DNA of 27,190 bases from Phycisphaerales bacterium UBA7812 (GCA_002480345.1 DLBY01000148.1:956-28145), one strand, 5' to 3'; positions 1-7,623 are shown, numbered from the stretch's first letter. Notes: generated by a model from the sequence alone, not told the origin. A program made the numbers and translations.

Positions 1-536
1 CGGCCGCGGCGCTCGGGCTCGGCGCCGACGCGGTGACGGTGAACGGGTACATGGGGCGCAGCGCCGTCGAGCCCTTCGTCGAATCGGGCCTGGGCGTGTA
101 TGTCCTCGTGCGCACGAGCAACCCGGATTCCGACGAGTTGCAAACCGAGCCTCTCGTCTCCGGGGGGACCGTCGCGCAGCGGATGGCATCGGTCGTCCAC
201 GATCTCGGGCGCTCATCGCGGGGGCAGCGGGGACTGAGCGATGTCGGCGCGGTGGTCGGGGCGACCAAGCGGGCGGATGAAGTCGAGGAACTGCGGGGGC
301 TGATGCCCGACGCGCCGGTCCTCGTGCCGGGGGTGGGGGCGCAGGGCGGGACGATCGAGCAGGTCCGCCCGCTCGTGCGCGCCGGATCGCGGTCGATCGG
401 CGAGGCGGGTGTGCTCATCAACGCGAGCCGGAGCGTGCTGTTCTCTGGCGAGGGCGGGAGCGACTGGGTCTCGAGCGTGCGCGCCGCGGCGGAGGCGTTC
501 GCGCGGGAATGCGCGTCGATCACCACGGCGGAGTGA
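1..536 (+). CDS. pyrF: Orotidine 5'-phosphate decarboxylase, C-terminal part (5' end outside window)
   Basis: This is the C-terminal ~178 codons of PyrF, which decarboxylates OMP to UMP in the last step of pyrimidine synthesis. The open frame runs in from the window edge (first full codon at position 3), so the start is not visible. Recognisable motifs are DAVTVNGYMG, where the subfamily usually has DAxTVNPYLG, then VLVRTSNP, and late in the protein VLVPGVGAQGG, the phosphate-binding loop of the second OMP decarboxylase subfamily. The catalytic D-x-K-x-x-D segment lies upstream of the window. It ends in TGA at 534-536, converging on the PEP-CTERM-like gene, with a hairpin between them. The family call is secure; whether the full gene is intact cannot be judged. 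Confidence 0.9.
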   Translation, partial: AAALGLGADAVTVNGYMGRSAVEPFVESGLGVYVLVRTSNPDSDELQTEPLVSGGTVAQRMASVVHDLGRSSRGQRGLSDVGAVVGATKRADEVEELRGLMPDAPVLVPGVGAQGGTIEQVRPLVRAGSRSIGEAGVLINASRSVLFSGEGGSDWVSSVRAAAEAFARECASITTAE

Positions 537-560
537 GCGCCCGCGTCCGGGGCGCGCACG

Positions 561-592
561 AAAAAGCCCGATTCGGGCGAGCCGAACCGGGC
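561..592 (-). terminator. Rho-independent terminator of the PEP-CTERM-like gene
   Basis: The stem is GCCCG-A-TTCGG (566-576) against CCGAA-C-CGGGC (582-592), with one mismatch and a 5-base loop. On the minus strand it is followed by TTTTT (complement of 561-565). It lies 36 bp past the minus-strand gene ending at 629. The stem alone may also slow transcription coming from pyrF, but there is no T-run on that side. Confidence 0.8.
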
Positions 593-628
593 CGGTGGTC
601 ACGAAATCGTGTTCGTGATGAGTGTGAG

Positions 629-1291
629 TCAGTTGCGGCGGCGGCGGATCGCCATGCCCATGACTCCCATGCCCGCGATGACCACGGCGCCGGGGGTGGG
701 GATGAGGATGCCGTCGGTCTGCGTCGAGACGCCATCGAAATCACCGCCGAAGCCGCCGGGGCTCTGGAGGATGATGCTGACGGCGCCGTCGAAGACGCGA
801 TCGACGAGCTCGGCGATGCTGAACGAGCCGTTCGCACCGTCGAAGCGGGCGTCGGTGTCACCGTTATCGGTGAACTCGAAGTCCGACGAGGTGCCGCTGA
901 AGAACATGAACCCGAAGGGCGCGAGGATGTCCCACGAACCCTGGACAGACGCGGTGAGCGTGTCGCCGTCAACATCGGTCAGACTGACGATGCCGTTCGC
1001 ATCCGCGGAGCTGGCGGTGATGTTGAAGATCTCGAGCTGGATGGAGACATCCGCGTTGCCGAGACCGAAGAAGCCGGTATCGAACTGGGCGGTGCCCTTG
1101 TCGCCGATGAGCGAGGAGACATCGCCGCCGGACGCGAGGTCCGCGCTGTTCTCCGCCGAGGCGCTGAAGAGCTGCGACAGCGAGTCGTACGAGCCGTTGA
1201 GGTCGGTGTAGCTGTACGAGACGACGGTGTCGGCCGCCGCGAGCGAGCATCCCGCCGCAAGAGCGATGGCAATGGTTGAGCGCGTGATCAT
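629..1291 (-). CDS. Secreted protein with PEP-CTERM-like sorting tail
   Basis: A 220-residue exported protein of unknown function. The N-terminus (about 1-21) is a signal peptide, MITRSTIAIALAAGCSLAAA. The body is rich in Ser, Asp, Gly and Phe and reads like a beta-rich extracellular domain. The C-terminus is IPTPG, a hydrophobic stretch of about 14 residues, then IRRRRN, the tripartite layout of PEP-CTERM-type sorting signals common in planctomycetes. I chose the ATG at 1291 because GAGGAA (1301-1306 complement) lies 9 bases upstream and the signal peptide begins there; the open frame extends further upstream without signal-like content. No exosortase gene is visible in the window. A downstream hairpin at 561-592 ends the unit. 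Export and sorting are inferred from sequence layout only. Confidence 0.8.
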   Translation of the reverse strand: MITRSTIAIALAAGCSLAAADTVVSYSYTDLNGSYDSLSQLFSASAENSADLASGGDVSSLIGDKGTAQFDTGFFGLGNADVSIQLEIFNITASSADANGIVSLTDVDGDTLTASVQGSWDILAPFGFMFFSGTSSDFEFTDNGDTDARFDGANGSFSIAELVDRVFDGAVSIILQSPGGFGGDFDGVSTQTDGILIPTPGAVVIAGMGVMGMAIRRRRN

Positions 1292-1603
1292 CTCTATCCG
1301 TTCCTCTCTCTGGCCGTGCGTCCCGCACGGATATTCTCGAATCGGGTCGCGGGCACCGTTATTCGGGCCCTGAACACCACGGGCGGTCCGCATTCCGCGG
1401 ATCGACCGCAGACAAGGTGCGCCATCGGCACAGAGATGCCAGCGAATCACCCGGATTTGGCGTCAAAAGTTCTGGATTTTGCACAGACGCGCCGCGAAGG
1501 GCGTTTCACGCGGGATCGTGACCGGTCTTGGACGCGCAGAACATCGGTCCCGTCGCGTGCGGAGCGCGGGTGAAGGGTTGGTTTGATCGGATTTTGGACG
1601 GAA
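1292..1603. other. Intergenic region upstream of the PEP-CTERM-like gene
   Basis: This gap of 312 bp lies between two minus-strand genes and must hold the promoter of the PEP-CTERM-like gene. I see the Shine-Dalgarno sequence at 1301-1306, but no convincing -35/-10 pair, no terminator for nuoI and no RNA gene. Confidence 0.5.
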
Positions 1604-2149
1604 TCACATCGGCTTCTTGCCGACGGTCACATCGTAGACATGCAAGAGTTTGTTCTTGTCGAAGACCATCTCGGGGCGCGTCAGGCCCACGATGTCGTAC
1701 TCGGTGGTCATCTCGATCGCGTCCACGGGGCACGCCTCTTCGCACATCCCGCAGAAGATGCAGCGGAGCTCGTCGATCTCGAACTTGACGGGGTACTTCT
1801 CCCGGTCGTCCCAGGGGCTCTCGCCCGCCTCGATGTGGATGCAGTTCGCGGGGCACAGCGTGGGGCACATCATGCACGCGACGCAACGAACGCGCCCGTC
1901 CTCGTCCCGGTTGAGGCGGTGGACGCCCCGGAAGTTCGCCGCGTGCTGACCGCCCTCGGTGACCGGCATGTGCTCGCGGCGTTGCTCGGGATACTGCATC
2001 GTGCGGCTGGTCTTCCCCTGGCCGAACGAGGTGAAGAAGTGCCGCATCGTGGTGCCGAACCCCTTGAAAATCTCGGGGAGATAGACACTCTCCGAGCGGT
2101 TCATGGGGGCTCGCTGGATCTGGATGATGTCCTCGTCGCGGATCGCCAT
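1604..2149 (-). CDS. nuoI: NADH-quinone oxidoreductase subunit I
   Basis: A 181-residue ferredoxin-like subunit of respiratory complex I that carries the two 4Fe-4S clusters (N6a, N6b) of the peripheral arm. Both cluster motifs are complete: CVACMMCPTLCP and, about 40 residues later, CIFCGMCEEACP. The length is normal for NuoI. I chose the ATG at 2149 because MAIRDED begins family-like sequence there and a TATACT box sits 8 bases upstream; the open frame continues to 2284, but that part looks non-coding and overlaps the promoter of the divergent gene. No other complex I gene is adjacent. nuoG is the only other one in the window, about 17 kb away, so the complex is encoded at scattered loci. 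Confidence 0.93.
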   Translation of the reverse strand: MAIRDEDIIQIQRAPMNRSESVYLPEIFKGFGTTMRHFFTSFGQGKTSRTMQYPEQRREHMPVTEGGQHAANFRGVHRLNRDEDGRVRCVACMMCPTLCPANCIHIEAGESPWDDREKYPVKFEIDELRCIFCGMCEEACPVDAIEMTTEYDIVGLTRPEMVFDKNKLLHVYDVTVGKKPM

Positions 2150-2157
2150 GGCCGGAG

Positions 2158-2163
2158 AGTATA
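2158..2163 (-). promoter_or_regulatory. -10 box of nuoI, probable near-leaderless start
   Basis: TATACT on the minus strand, 8 bases before the nuoI ATG, with no Shine-Dalgarno sequence between. Transcription would begin at or next to the start codon. Confidence 0.5.
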
Positions 2164-2193
2164 GACCCGGATCCAACGCGCACGGGGAGTCGG

Positions 2194-2199
2194 TAGAAT
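2194..2199 (+). promoter_or_regulatory. -10 box of the 2206 gene, probable leaderless start
   Basis: TAGAAT followed by 6 bases and then ATG at 2206. It is divergent from the nuoI box 30 bp away. No ribosome-binding site fits between the box and the start. Confidence 0.5.
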
Positions 2200-2205
2200 C
2201 GTGGC

Positions 2206-2931
2206 ATGAGCCCGACGGGCGGCGGTAAACCACTCTTCGATCTGATTTCATCGGGTCGCCGAACGGACGGGGCGCCGCCGCCACCGCCTGCGCGGACGGA
2301 CCGCGGGGAACTGAGCGCGCGCTCCGTCACCCTCCCGATGGTCTGGGTCTACGCGGGCGCGGGCCTGGTGCTGCTGCTGCTCATCGTGGGCTACGGCGTC
2401 GGGTATCAGCTCGGGACGAGCGCCACGCGGGACGCGGAGCGGCGTGCCGCGTCGCGGGACGCGGAGCGCGTGTTCGTCGATGATCCGCTCCGGGCGGAGG
2501 AGCCGAGCGAACCTTCCGTGGAGGGTTCGACCGAAGCCGACCCGCCCGAGCCCTCGCCCCGACCCCGGATCGCGGGGGGTGTGCTGCTGAGCAATGGGCG
2601 GACGGGGCCCGATCCGAGGCGAGAGGGGCTGAACTATCTCGAGCTGGCGACGCTCAAGCGAGAGCAGGCGGCCGAGGCGGTCCGATATCTCGCGACAAAC
2701 GGTGAGGAGGCGATCGCGGTGCCGCTTGATCGGCGCGGGTCGGGCTCGAATACTTCCGACTCGTTCCGCATCGTCGCGATGGGTCTGGCGGTCCCCGGTG
2801 AACGCTACCGGTCGTCGGCCGACGCGAGGAAGCGGTTCGAGGAGCGACTCGCGCGTCTGGGGAGGGCCTGGGCGGACGCGGGCGGCGCGTCCGACTTCTC
2901 CGACCCGCTCTGGCGGAAATTCGGGGGCTGA
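2206..2931 (+). CDS. Single-pass membrane protein of unknown function
   Basis: A 241-residue protein I cannot assign to a named family. Residues 1-43 are polar with a run of five prolines. Residues about 44-66 form one strong transmembrane helix with a VLLLLIVGYGVGY core, followed by an Arg/Glu-rich linker and a Pro/Glu stretch (about 95-122). The C-terminal domain from about 138 (LNYLELATLKREQAAEAVRY) has the feel of a SPOR-like envelope domain: a strand, a helix with regular Ala, a strand with AVPLD, then a helix. That resemblance is weak and inferred. The start is fixed by TAGAAT six bases upstream. The small basic protein gene follows 69 bp downstream with its own ribosome-binding site. 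Confidence 0.7.
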   Translation: MSPTGGGKPLFDLISSGRRTDGAPPPPPARTDRGELSARSVTLPMVWVYAGAGLVLLLLIVGYGVGYQLGTSATRDAERRAASRDAERVFVDDPLRAEEPSEPSVEGSTEADPPEPSPRPRIAGGVLLSNGRTGPDPRREGLNYLELATLKREQAAEAVRYLATNGEEAIAVPLDRRGSGSNTSDSFRIVAMGLAVPGERYRSSADARKRFEERLARLGRAWADAGGASDFSDPLWRKFGG

Positions 2932-3000
2932 CGGGCGCGTCGGGCAGACGGGTGCACAGCGCCGCAGCCGCGGCGGACGATTGACGACGGGAGTCTGGAT

Positions 3001-3159
3001 ATGAGCCGCGATCCTTCGCTGAAGACCTCGGGCAACCTTGAGGGCAAGCGCAATGTGATGACCCGCGCCGAGCGCATCGAGGCGCTCAAAGCGGAGAAGA
3101 AGTTCGATCCGAAGAAGGACTCGGCGCTCGGTCTGCGCAAGACCAAGGTCACCGAGTAA
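3001..3159 (+). CDS. Small basic protein of the PVC superphylum
   Basis: A 52-residue, Lys/Arg-rich protein: it begins MSRDPSLKTS, has NVMTRAERIEAL in the middle, and ends LGLRKTKVTE. The pattern of a D-x-SL start, NVxxRAERIExLK core and LGLxK end matches the small basic protein restricted to Planctomycetes, Verrucomicrobia and Chlamydiae (TIGR04137 as I remember it), reported as a signature protein of that superphylum and thought to bind nucleic acid or ribosomes. GGGAG (2989-2993) lies 7 bases before the ATG, and a strong terminator follows 30 bp after the stop. The gene is under 60 codons and easily missed by gene callers. The family is recognised by pattern; its function is not established. 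Confidence 0.85.
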   Translation: MSRDPSLKTSGNLEGKRNVMTRAERIEALKAEKKFDPKKDSALGLRKTKVTE

Positions 3160-3188
3160 TCCGCGATCACGCCATCGGATCCCAAACG

Positions 3189-3217
3189 AGCCCGGCGACG
3201 CGAACGCCGGGCTTTTT
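3189..3217 (+). terminator. Rho-independent terminator after the small basic protein
   Basis: A perfect 9-bp stem, AGCCCGGCG (3189-3197) with CGCCGGGCT (3205-3213), a 7-base loop, and a T-run at 3213-3217. This is the cleanest terminator in the window. Confidence 0.92.
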
Positions 3218-3266
3218 GTGCGCACGCGGCGCGTGCTCTAGAGGGGGCAGGCGGGTGGCGCGGCCA

Positions 3267-3272
3267 TACGCT
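3267..3272 (+). promoter_or_regulatory. -10 box of the aminotransferase gene, probable leaderless start
   Basis: TACGCT, then 5 bases, then ATG at 3278. No Shine-Dalgarno sequence is present. The upstream terminator ends 49 bp before, so the gene needs its own promoter here. Confidence 0.45.
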
Positions 3273-3277
3273 TTGGT

Positions 3278-4471
3278 ATGAACGCGACCTCGCTGCTGTC
3301 CGATCGGGCGCTGGGGATGGACTCGTCGGGCATCCGGCGCGTCTTCGAACTCGGCGCGACGCTTGACAAGCCGATCAATCTGAGCATCGGGCAGCCCGAT
3401 TTCCCGGTGCCCGATGCGCTCAAGAACGCCGCGATCGAGGCGGTCGCGACCGACCTGAACGGGTACTCGCTCAACCAGGGGCTGCCGGACCTGGTCGTGC
3501 GCACGACGGAGTACCTCCAGCACGATGTGGGCTGGACCTGCGGTCCCCCCAAGGACGCCGATTCGCCGACGGTGCTCATCACCGCGGGGACGAGCGGGGC
3601 GCTCGTGCTCGCGTACATGAGCCTGCTGGACGCGGGGGACGAGATCATCATCCCGGATCCGTACTTCGTGAGCTATCCCGAGCTCGCGACGATGTGCGGC
3701 GCCGAGGCGGTGCGGTGCGAGACCTATCCCGATTTCAAGATGACCGCGGAGCGGGTCGCGCCGCTGATCACCGAGCGCACGAAGGCGGTGCTCTACTGCT
3801 CGCCCAGCAACCCCGCGGGCGTGGCTCTGAGCGAGCAGGAGTGCGCCGAGTTGCTCGAACTGTGCCGCTCGCGGGGGGTGCTGCTGATCGCCGACGAGAT
3901 CTACGACGAGTTCGCTTTCGCGGATGCGCGTACGCAAGCAGCGGTCGGCGATGCGGGCGACCTGCGCTGCCCGAGCCCCGCGCGGCTCCCGGGCAGCGAG
4001 GACACGGTCCTGCTGATCCGGGGGTTCGGCAAGACCTACGGCTGCACGGGCTGGCGGCTGGGCTACTGCGCCGGGCCCGCCTCGGTCGTCAACGCGATGA
4101 TCAAGATCCAGCAGTACACCTTCGTGTGCGCGCCGACGCCGCTGCAGGCGGGCGTGCTCGCGGCCTTCGATACGGACATGGGCCCCACGGTGCAGGCGTA
4201 CGCGCAGCGGCGCGACATGATCTGCGAGACGCTCGGGGAAGTGACGGAGGTCGCCCGCCCCGACGGCGCGTTCTACGCGTTCGTCAAGGTCCCCGAGCGC
4301 CTGGGCATGACCGGCACGCGGTTCTTCGAACGCTGCGTCGAGGAGAATGTGCTCGTCATCCCGGGGGGCGTTTTCAGCGAACGCGACACGCACATCCGCC
4401 TGAGCTACGCGACCGACCCCGCGCGGCTCGCGGAGGGGCTCGAGATCATCGGGCGCCTCATGAGCGATTGA
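3278..4471 (+). CDS. PLP-dependent aminotransferase, class I/II
   Basis: A 397-residue fold-type I aminotransferase of the aspartate aminotransferase family; it would transfer an amino group between an amino acid and a 2-oxo acid in the cytoplasm. Hallmarks are complete: GQPDFPVP near 38-45, AGTSGAL (103-109) for the cofactor phosphate, SPSNPAG with Asn178, the ADEIYDEF Asp206 that pairs with the pyridine nitrogen, the Schiff-base Lys252 in GFGKTYG, GWRLGY Arg260, and a C-terminal Arg (IRLSYA) for the substrate carboxylate. A stretch around 217-243 between the Asp and the Lys is longer than I would expect in this family. Exact substrate cannot be told; aspartate, aromatic or alanine types are all possible. 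It is monocistronic, between two terminators. Confidence 0.9.
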   Translation: MNATSLLSDRALGMDSSGIRRVFELGATLDKPINLSIGQPDFPVPDALKNAAIEAVATDLNGYSLNQGLPDLVVRTTEYLQHDVGWTCGPPKDADSPTVLITAGTSGALVLAYMSLLDAGDEIIIPDPYFVSYPELATMCGAEAVRCETYPDFKMTAERVAPLITERTKAVLYCSPSNPAGVALSEQECAELLELCRSRGVLLIADEIYDEFAFADARTQAAVGDAGDLRCPSPARLPGSEDTVLLIRGFGKTYGCTGWRLGYCAGPASVVNAMIKIQQYTFVCAPTPLQAGVLAAFDTDMGPTVQAYAQRRDMICETLGEVTEVARPDGAFYAFVKVPERLGMTGTRFFERCVEENVLVIPGGVFSERDTHIRLSYATDPARLAEGLEIIGRLMSD

Positions 4472-4500
4472 ACACACCGCGCTCTGACTCGTCTTTGTGT

Positions 4501-4542
4501 CGCGCGCACCACCGATACAGGTAGGCTCGCGCGTTTTTTTTT
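4501..4542 (+). terminator. Terminator after the aminotransferase
   Basis: CGCGCG (4501-4506) can pair with CGCGCG (4528-4533) around a 21-base loop that may itself fold (ACC with GGT). It is followed by nine Ts (4534-4542). The short stem is offset by an exceptionally long T-run for this genome. Confidence 0.65.
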
Positions 4543-4602
4543 GGCGTTTGCACTTTCATGGTAATCGCCTATGTTGTTCCGGAGCATCTGGAGCCAATTC
4601 AA

Positions 4603-4608
4603 TATTAT
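4603..4608 (+). promoter_or_regulatory. Candidate -10 box in an AT-rich patch before the cysteine-rich peptide
   Basis: TATTAT in the AT-rich stretch 4534-4627, which stands out from the GC-rich surroundings. No -35 hexamer is found at the usual spacing. AAAGG (4615-4619) then serves the ATG at 4628. Confidence 0.45.
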
Positions 4609-4627
4609 GGAATGAAAGGTTTCTCGA

Positions 4628-4906
4628 ATGAAGCGAATGATGGGAGCGTGCGTTTTCATCGCGTCGTTGGCGGGCTCCGCAGCTCTTTCGCCGGTTTCCG
4701 CGAACGGGTGCCCGCCCGAGTTGCCGGTCCTGTGCGAGTGCTCCTACACCCAGTCGAACGGATTCACGATCTCGGCGAGCCGGTGCTGTCCCGACGGGAA
4801 CGGGTGCAACTGCACGACCCTCCGAGATGAGAACGGCACGGTCATCGGGATCAGCGTGCGGTGTGTCCAGCCTGCGCCCGGTCCGGGGGGCGGCGGGCTG
4901 GGGTGA
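4628..4906 (+). CDS. Secreted eight-cysteine peptide
   Basis: A 92-residue protein with a signal peptide (about 1-26, MKRMMGACVFIASLAGSAAL then SPVSA). The mature part of about 66 residues has eight cysteines (GC, LC, EC, RCC, GC, NC, RC), enough for four disulfides, and ends in a flexible Pro/Gly tail. I do not recognise the family. AAAGG lies 8 bases before the chosen ATG. The gene sits between a terminator and a lipoprotein gene 82 bp downstream on the same strand. Shape and export suggest a disulfide-rich extracellular or periplasmic peptide such as an inhibitor, toxin, adhesin or metal binder; none of these can be chosen from sequence. Confidence 0.75.
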   Translation: MKRMMGACVFIASLAGSAALSPVSANGCPPELPVLCECSYTQSNGFTISASRCCPDGNGCNCTTLRDENGTVIGISVRCVQPAPGPGGGGLG

Positions 4907-4988
4907 GCCCGTCGGGTTGTGTTCCTCGCCGCCGGGCGGGCTCGCGCTGCACCGCCTCGCGGTGGTGTCGTGAGAAGGGGATCTGCAA

Positions 4989-5735
4989 ATGAGAGCACGA
5001 CGGTTTCAAGCCCGGTTTCTCGTGGTCGGTTTCGTCTGCGTTGTGTCCGGATCGATCGTGCCGGGCTGTTCCGAGACCGATGGCGGGAGCGGCGCTCTTG
5101 TCGGCGCGCAAGGCGAGGGCGACCCCGCGGGCGATGCGGCGTCACTGCTGGATCCGGAGCAGATGGAACGCGTCGAGATTGTCAGTGCGTTGGAGGGGCG
5201 GGCGATCGAGTGTCTCGCTTCCGCCTTCGGCGAGGATCTGAACCCGGGCACGCGGACCGAGCTCGCGCGAGCGTTCGGGCGGGCGATGGATCTGTATGTC
5301 TTCGGGAACGCGGAGGACTTCCTCGCCTCGCTCGAGGCGGAACAATCGATCTCCGAGCAGGACGCGTCGCAGTTCCGATCGCAGTGGGAGCGGGCGTCGG
5401 AGGTCATCGGGCGCGCACCGATGGACGGCGCGGGCGTGATGGCCCATCTCGCTGTCGCCGGCGGGGAGCGGCTGGAGAGCAAGCCGAGGCTCGGCACGAC
5501 GGTCGTCGAGGGAACGCGCCGCGGAGCGGGTGGGATCGGTGATCCCCGAGCCGCGGGTCTCGATGTCGTGGAGATCTCGGTGCCGATGAGGATCCGTCCG
5601 ATCAAGGGCGAGACGACGCGGGGTCGATTCGGGCTTTCGTTCGCGTTCGACCCGGACCGGCGGGCGTGGGTGTTGGTGAAGACCGCGATCGGGTGTGATG
5701 ACACGGAGGGCGTGCTGATCGCGCCGCCGCTCTGA
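4989..5735 (+). CDS. Putative lipoprotein of unknown function
   Basis: A 248-residue protein with a basic N-terminus (RARRFQAR), a hydrophobic core and a lipobox-like VPGC with Cys27, then a Gly/Asp/Ser-rich linker; it is probably anchored in a membrane by lipid. VPGC is not the ideal LAGC, so lipidation is likely but not certain. Residues about 55-145 are helical and acidic; the rest ends in strands around SVPMRIRP and FGLSFAFD. No family is recognised. AAGGGGA lies 7 bases before the ATG. The prepilin-like gene starts 14 bp after the stop, so the two are probably co-transcribed and may work together at the envelope. Confidence 0.75.
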   Translation: MRARRFQARFLVVGFVCVVSGSIVPGCSETDGGSGALVGAQGEGDPAGDAASLLDPEQMERVEIVSALEGRAIECLASAFGEDLNPGTRTELARAFGRAMDLYVFGNAEDFLASLEAEQSISEQDASQFRSQWERASEVIGRAPMDGAGVMAHLAVAGGERLESKPRLGTTVVEGTRRGAGGIGDPRAAGLDVVEISVPMRIRPIKGETTRGRFGLSFAFDPDRRAWVLVKTAIGCDDTEGVLIAPPL

Positions 5736-5749
5736 CGGGGGCCTCGGTT

Positions 5750-6496
5750 GTGCGACCTTCTCCGGTTCGGGGGCTCGGGTTTTCGATCGTCGAGTTGCTG
5801 GTCGTCATCGTTGTCATCGCGGTGTTGCTCGCGGTCCTGCTCCCCGCGCTCGCCGGGGCGTCCCGGTCCGCAAAGATGTCCGTGTCGGTGTCCAACCTCC
5901 GGCAGATCGGCGTGATCTTCGACCTCTATGCCCAGGGCGAGCGGGCGTACCCGGTCGCGACCCGCGACGAGTTCGGCGATGTTCGCCTGTACCCGTTCGC
6001 GTGCGGCGACGGGACCAGAATCGCGGTTCCCCACTGGCAGGCGATCCGATCGTGGCCGGCGATCGTTGATCCCTACGCGCCGTGGAGCGACTTCGGCGAA
6101 GTGTTTCTCTCGCCTTCCGCCGAGCGTGAATCGGCCTCGTGCGGGTGGCCCACTTCGTACTACTACAGCTCGTCGTTCCTCGCGCGCCCGGAGACATGGA
6201 TGCCCGGGACGGAACCGGAGGATCACCTGCTCAGCGGAACGACACCCGAGCTCGTGGTCTTCTCGTCACGCAAGGCGATGGCCTGGGACACCGAACTCCC
6301 CTTCCTGCGCGGCACGCTTCCCACGGTCGGCCCGGACATTGCGAGACGGGTGCCGATCCTGTTCGCGGACGGGCATGTCGCGATGCACGCGCCGTCCGAG
6401 GCGAGCGAGCCGACGCGGAATGTCTTTGAGCCGGGCATGGTGGACGATTCGCGGCTGCATAACACCGCGTCCGGGGTTCGGGGGATCGACTACTGA
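5750..6496 (+). CDS. Prepilin-like protein with N-terminal methylation motif
   Basis: A 248-residue type IV pilin-like or type II secretion pseudopilin-like protein. The leader MRPSPVRGLG is followed by FSIVELLVVIVVIAVLLAV, giving predicted prepilin peptidase cleavage after Gly10 with Glu at mature position 5 and one hydrophobic helix. The C-terminal part contains VPILFADGHVAMH, the FADGH motif of the large planctomycete prepilin-like family (DUF1559, H-X9-DG type). The start is GTG with GGGGG about 8 bases before it; no ATG fits the leader. The spacing behind the lipoprotein gene implies one operon. No prepilin peptidase or assembly ATPase is nearby, so it depends on machinery encoded elsewhere. 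Confidence 0.88.
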   Translation: MRPSPVRGLGFSIVELLVVIVVIAVLLAVLLPALAGASRSAKMSVSVSNLRQIGVIFDLYAQGERAYPVATRDEFGDVRLYPFACGDGTRIAVPHWQAIRSWPAIVDPYAPWSDFGEVFLSPSAERESASCGWPTSYYYSSSFLARPETWMPGTEPEDHLLSGTTPELVVFSSRKAMAWDTELPFLRGTLPTVGPDIARRVPILFADGHVAMHAPSEASEPTRNVFEPGMVDDSRLHNTASGVRGIDY

Positions 6497-6560
6497 GAAA
6501 GCGGATGGCTCTTCAATCGATCGATGGTGAGAACGGGGCACAACTGCAGCCGGTGTGTTC

Positions 6561-7526
6561 TCAGAACCGGATTGTGATTCTCGCGAAGACGCCCTCGCGG
6601 TCGAGGGTGGTGCGGAGGTTCTCGACGGTCATGCTCGATTCGAAGAACTCGTAGCCCGCGCTGAGGCCCACGAGGGGGCTGAGGCGGAACTCGGCGCTGA
6701 AGGAGATGTCCACGACGCCTCCCCCGGTGTCGAGCGTCTGGGTCGCGGCGGTGGTCGAGAAGATCAGCCCGTCGCTGGGCTTCCAGCGCAGGCCCGTCCC
6801 GATGGTGGGGATCGCGACGGTGCCCCGTGCGTCGGTCAGGCCCAGGCGGGGGTCGCCCGAGATGTCGGCGCGCACGGCGTCGAACCCGCCCACGACGAGC
6901 CACTGCACCTCGGCGTCGGCGCCGGCGGGGGTCCACTCCAGATCGAGCGAGTAGCGGTCGAAGCGCTGGCCCCCGTTGAAATAGGCGCCGCCCGCGTCGT
7001 CGATGCCGGGGAGGGCGCCGAACCCGCCGTCGGCGAGGGTTGTGTCACGCCCGAATCGGAAACTGAACCGGTCGGGCGAGGACGGGTCCGCCCCCGCGAA
7101 CGCGTCGAGGTCGGGCAGCGGGTGCCGGGGGACGCTCGCCGGTCCCAGGAGAGCGCGGGCAACGCCCAAGTTCCAGATCGAGATCTGCGCGCGGACGGGC
7201 TCGGCGGGCCCGAGCGGATCGGACGCGTCATCCTCGCCCGCTCCGAGGGTCGGCTGCTGAAGGGTCGATCGCGCGAGAGACGGGGCGATCCGGAGACGGG
7301 TGTCCAGCGTGTCGATTCGCTCGATCGGGTCCGGCTCGGGCGGGGCGACCTCGATCAAGTCCAGATCGAACGGGGGCGAGTCACCGGCCGCGGGTGCGGC
7401 GGCGAACAGCAGGGGCGCGGTGATGAGGATCCGCGCTGTCGGCTTCGCTGTCTTTCGAGCGATCGCGAGCGCGGGGCGGCGGATCAGTGTGTCCGGCCGG
7501 GGATGGTGGCGTCCGCCTGGGGGCAT
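6561..7526 (-). CDS. Predicted outer-membrane beta-barrel protein
   Basis: A 321-residue protein with a long basic N-region and a hydrophobic export segment (about 31-48, ILITAPLLFAAAPAAG). The C-terminal ~200 residues alternate polar and hydrophobic residues with barrel-like strands (FDRYSLDLEW, GTGLRWKP, VGLSAGYEF, FARITIRF) and the protein ends in Phe, the usual signature for outer-membrane barrel insertion. The region around 50-150 is Asp/Pro-rich. No specific family is recognised. I took the ATG at 7526 as the only ATG upstream of the export segment that keeps a plausible n-region; there is no ribosome-binding site, so the start is uncertain. It is divergent from the hydrolase gene 110 bp away. 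Confidence 0.72.
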   Translation of the reverse strand: MPPGGRHHPRPDTLIRRPALAIARKTAKPTARILITAPLLFAAAPAAGDSPPFDLDLIEVAPPEPDPIERIDTLDTRLRIAPSLARSTLQQPTLGAGEDDASDPLGPAEPVRAQISIWNLGVARALLGPASVPRHPLPDLDAFAGADPSSPDRFSFRFGRDTTLADGGFGALPGIDDAGGAYFNGGQRFDRYSLDLEWTPAGADAEVQWLVVGGFDAVRADISGDPRLGLTDARGTVAIPTIGTGLRWKPSDGLIFSTTAATQTLDTGGGVVDISFSAEFRLSPLVGLSAGYEFFESSMTVENLRTTLDREGVFARITIRF

Positions 7527-7623
7527 CGCGGAAGATTCTTCGGCAAATCGACGAGATGTTCCACGGAATCGGCGCGGATGTTGCGCGATTCGGTGTCCGG
7601 GCCCGGCGGGGCGCGGGGCGCGG

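Noticed and set aside
1370..1450. A sigma-54-like promoter upstream of the first PEP-CTERM-like gene
   Set aside because: A TGGC element is present, but the required GC does not lie at the right distance.
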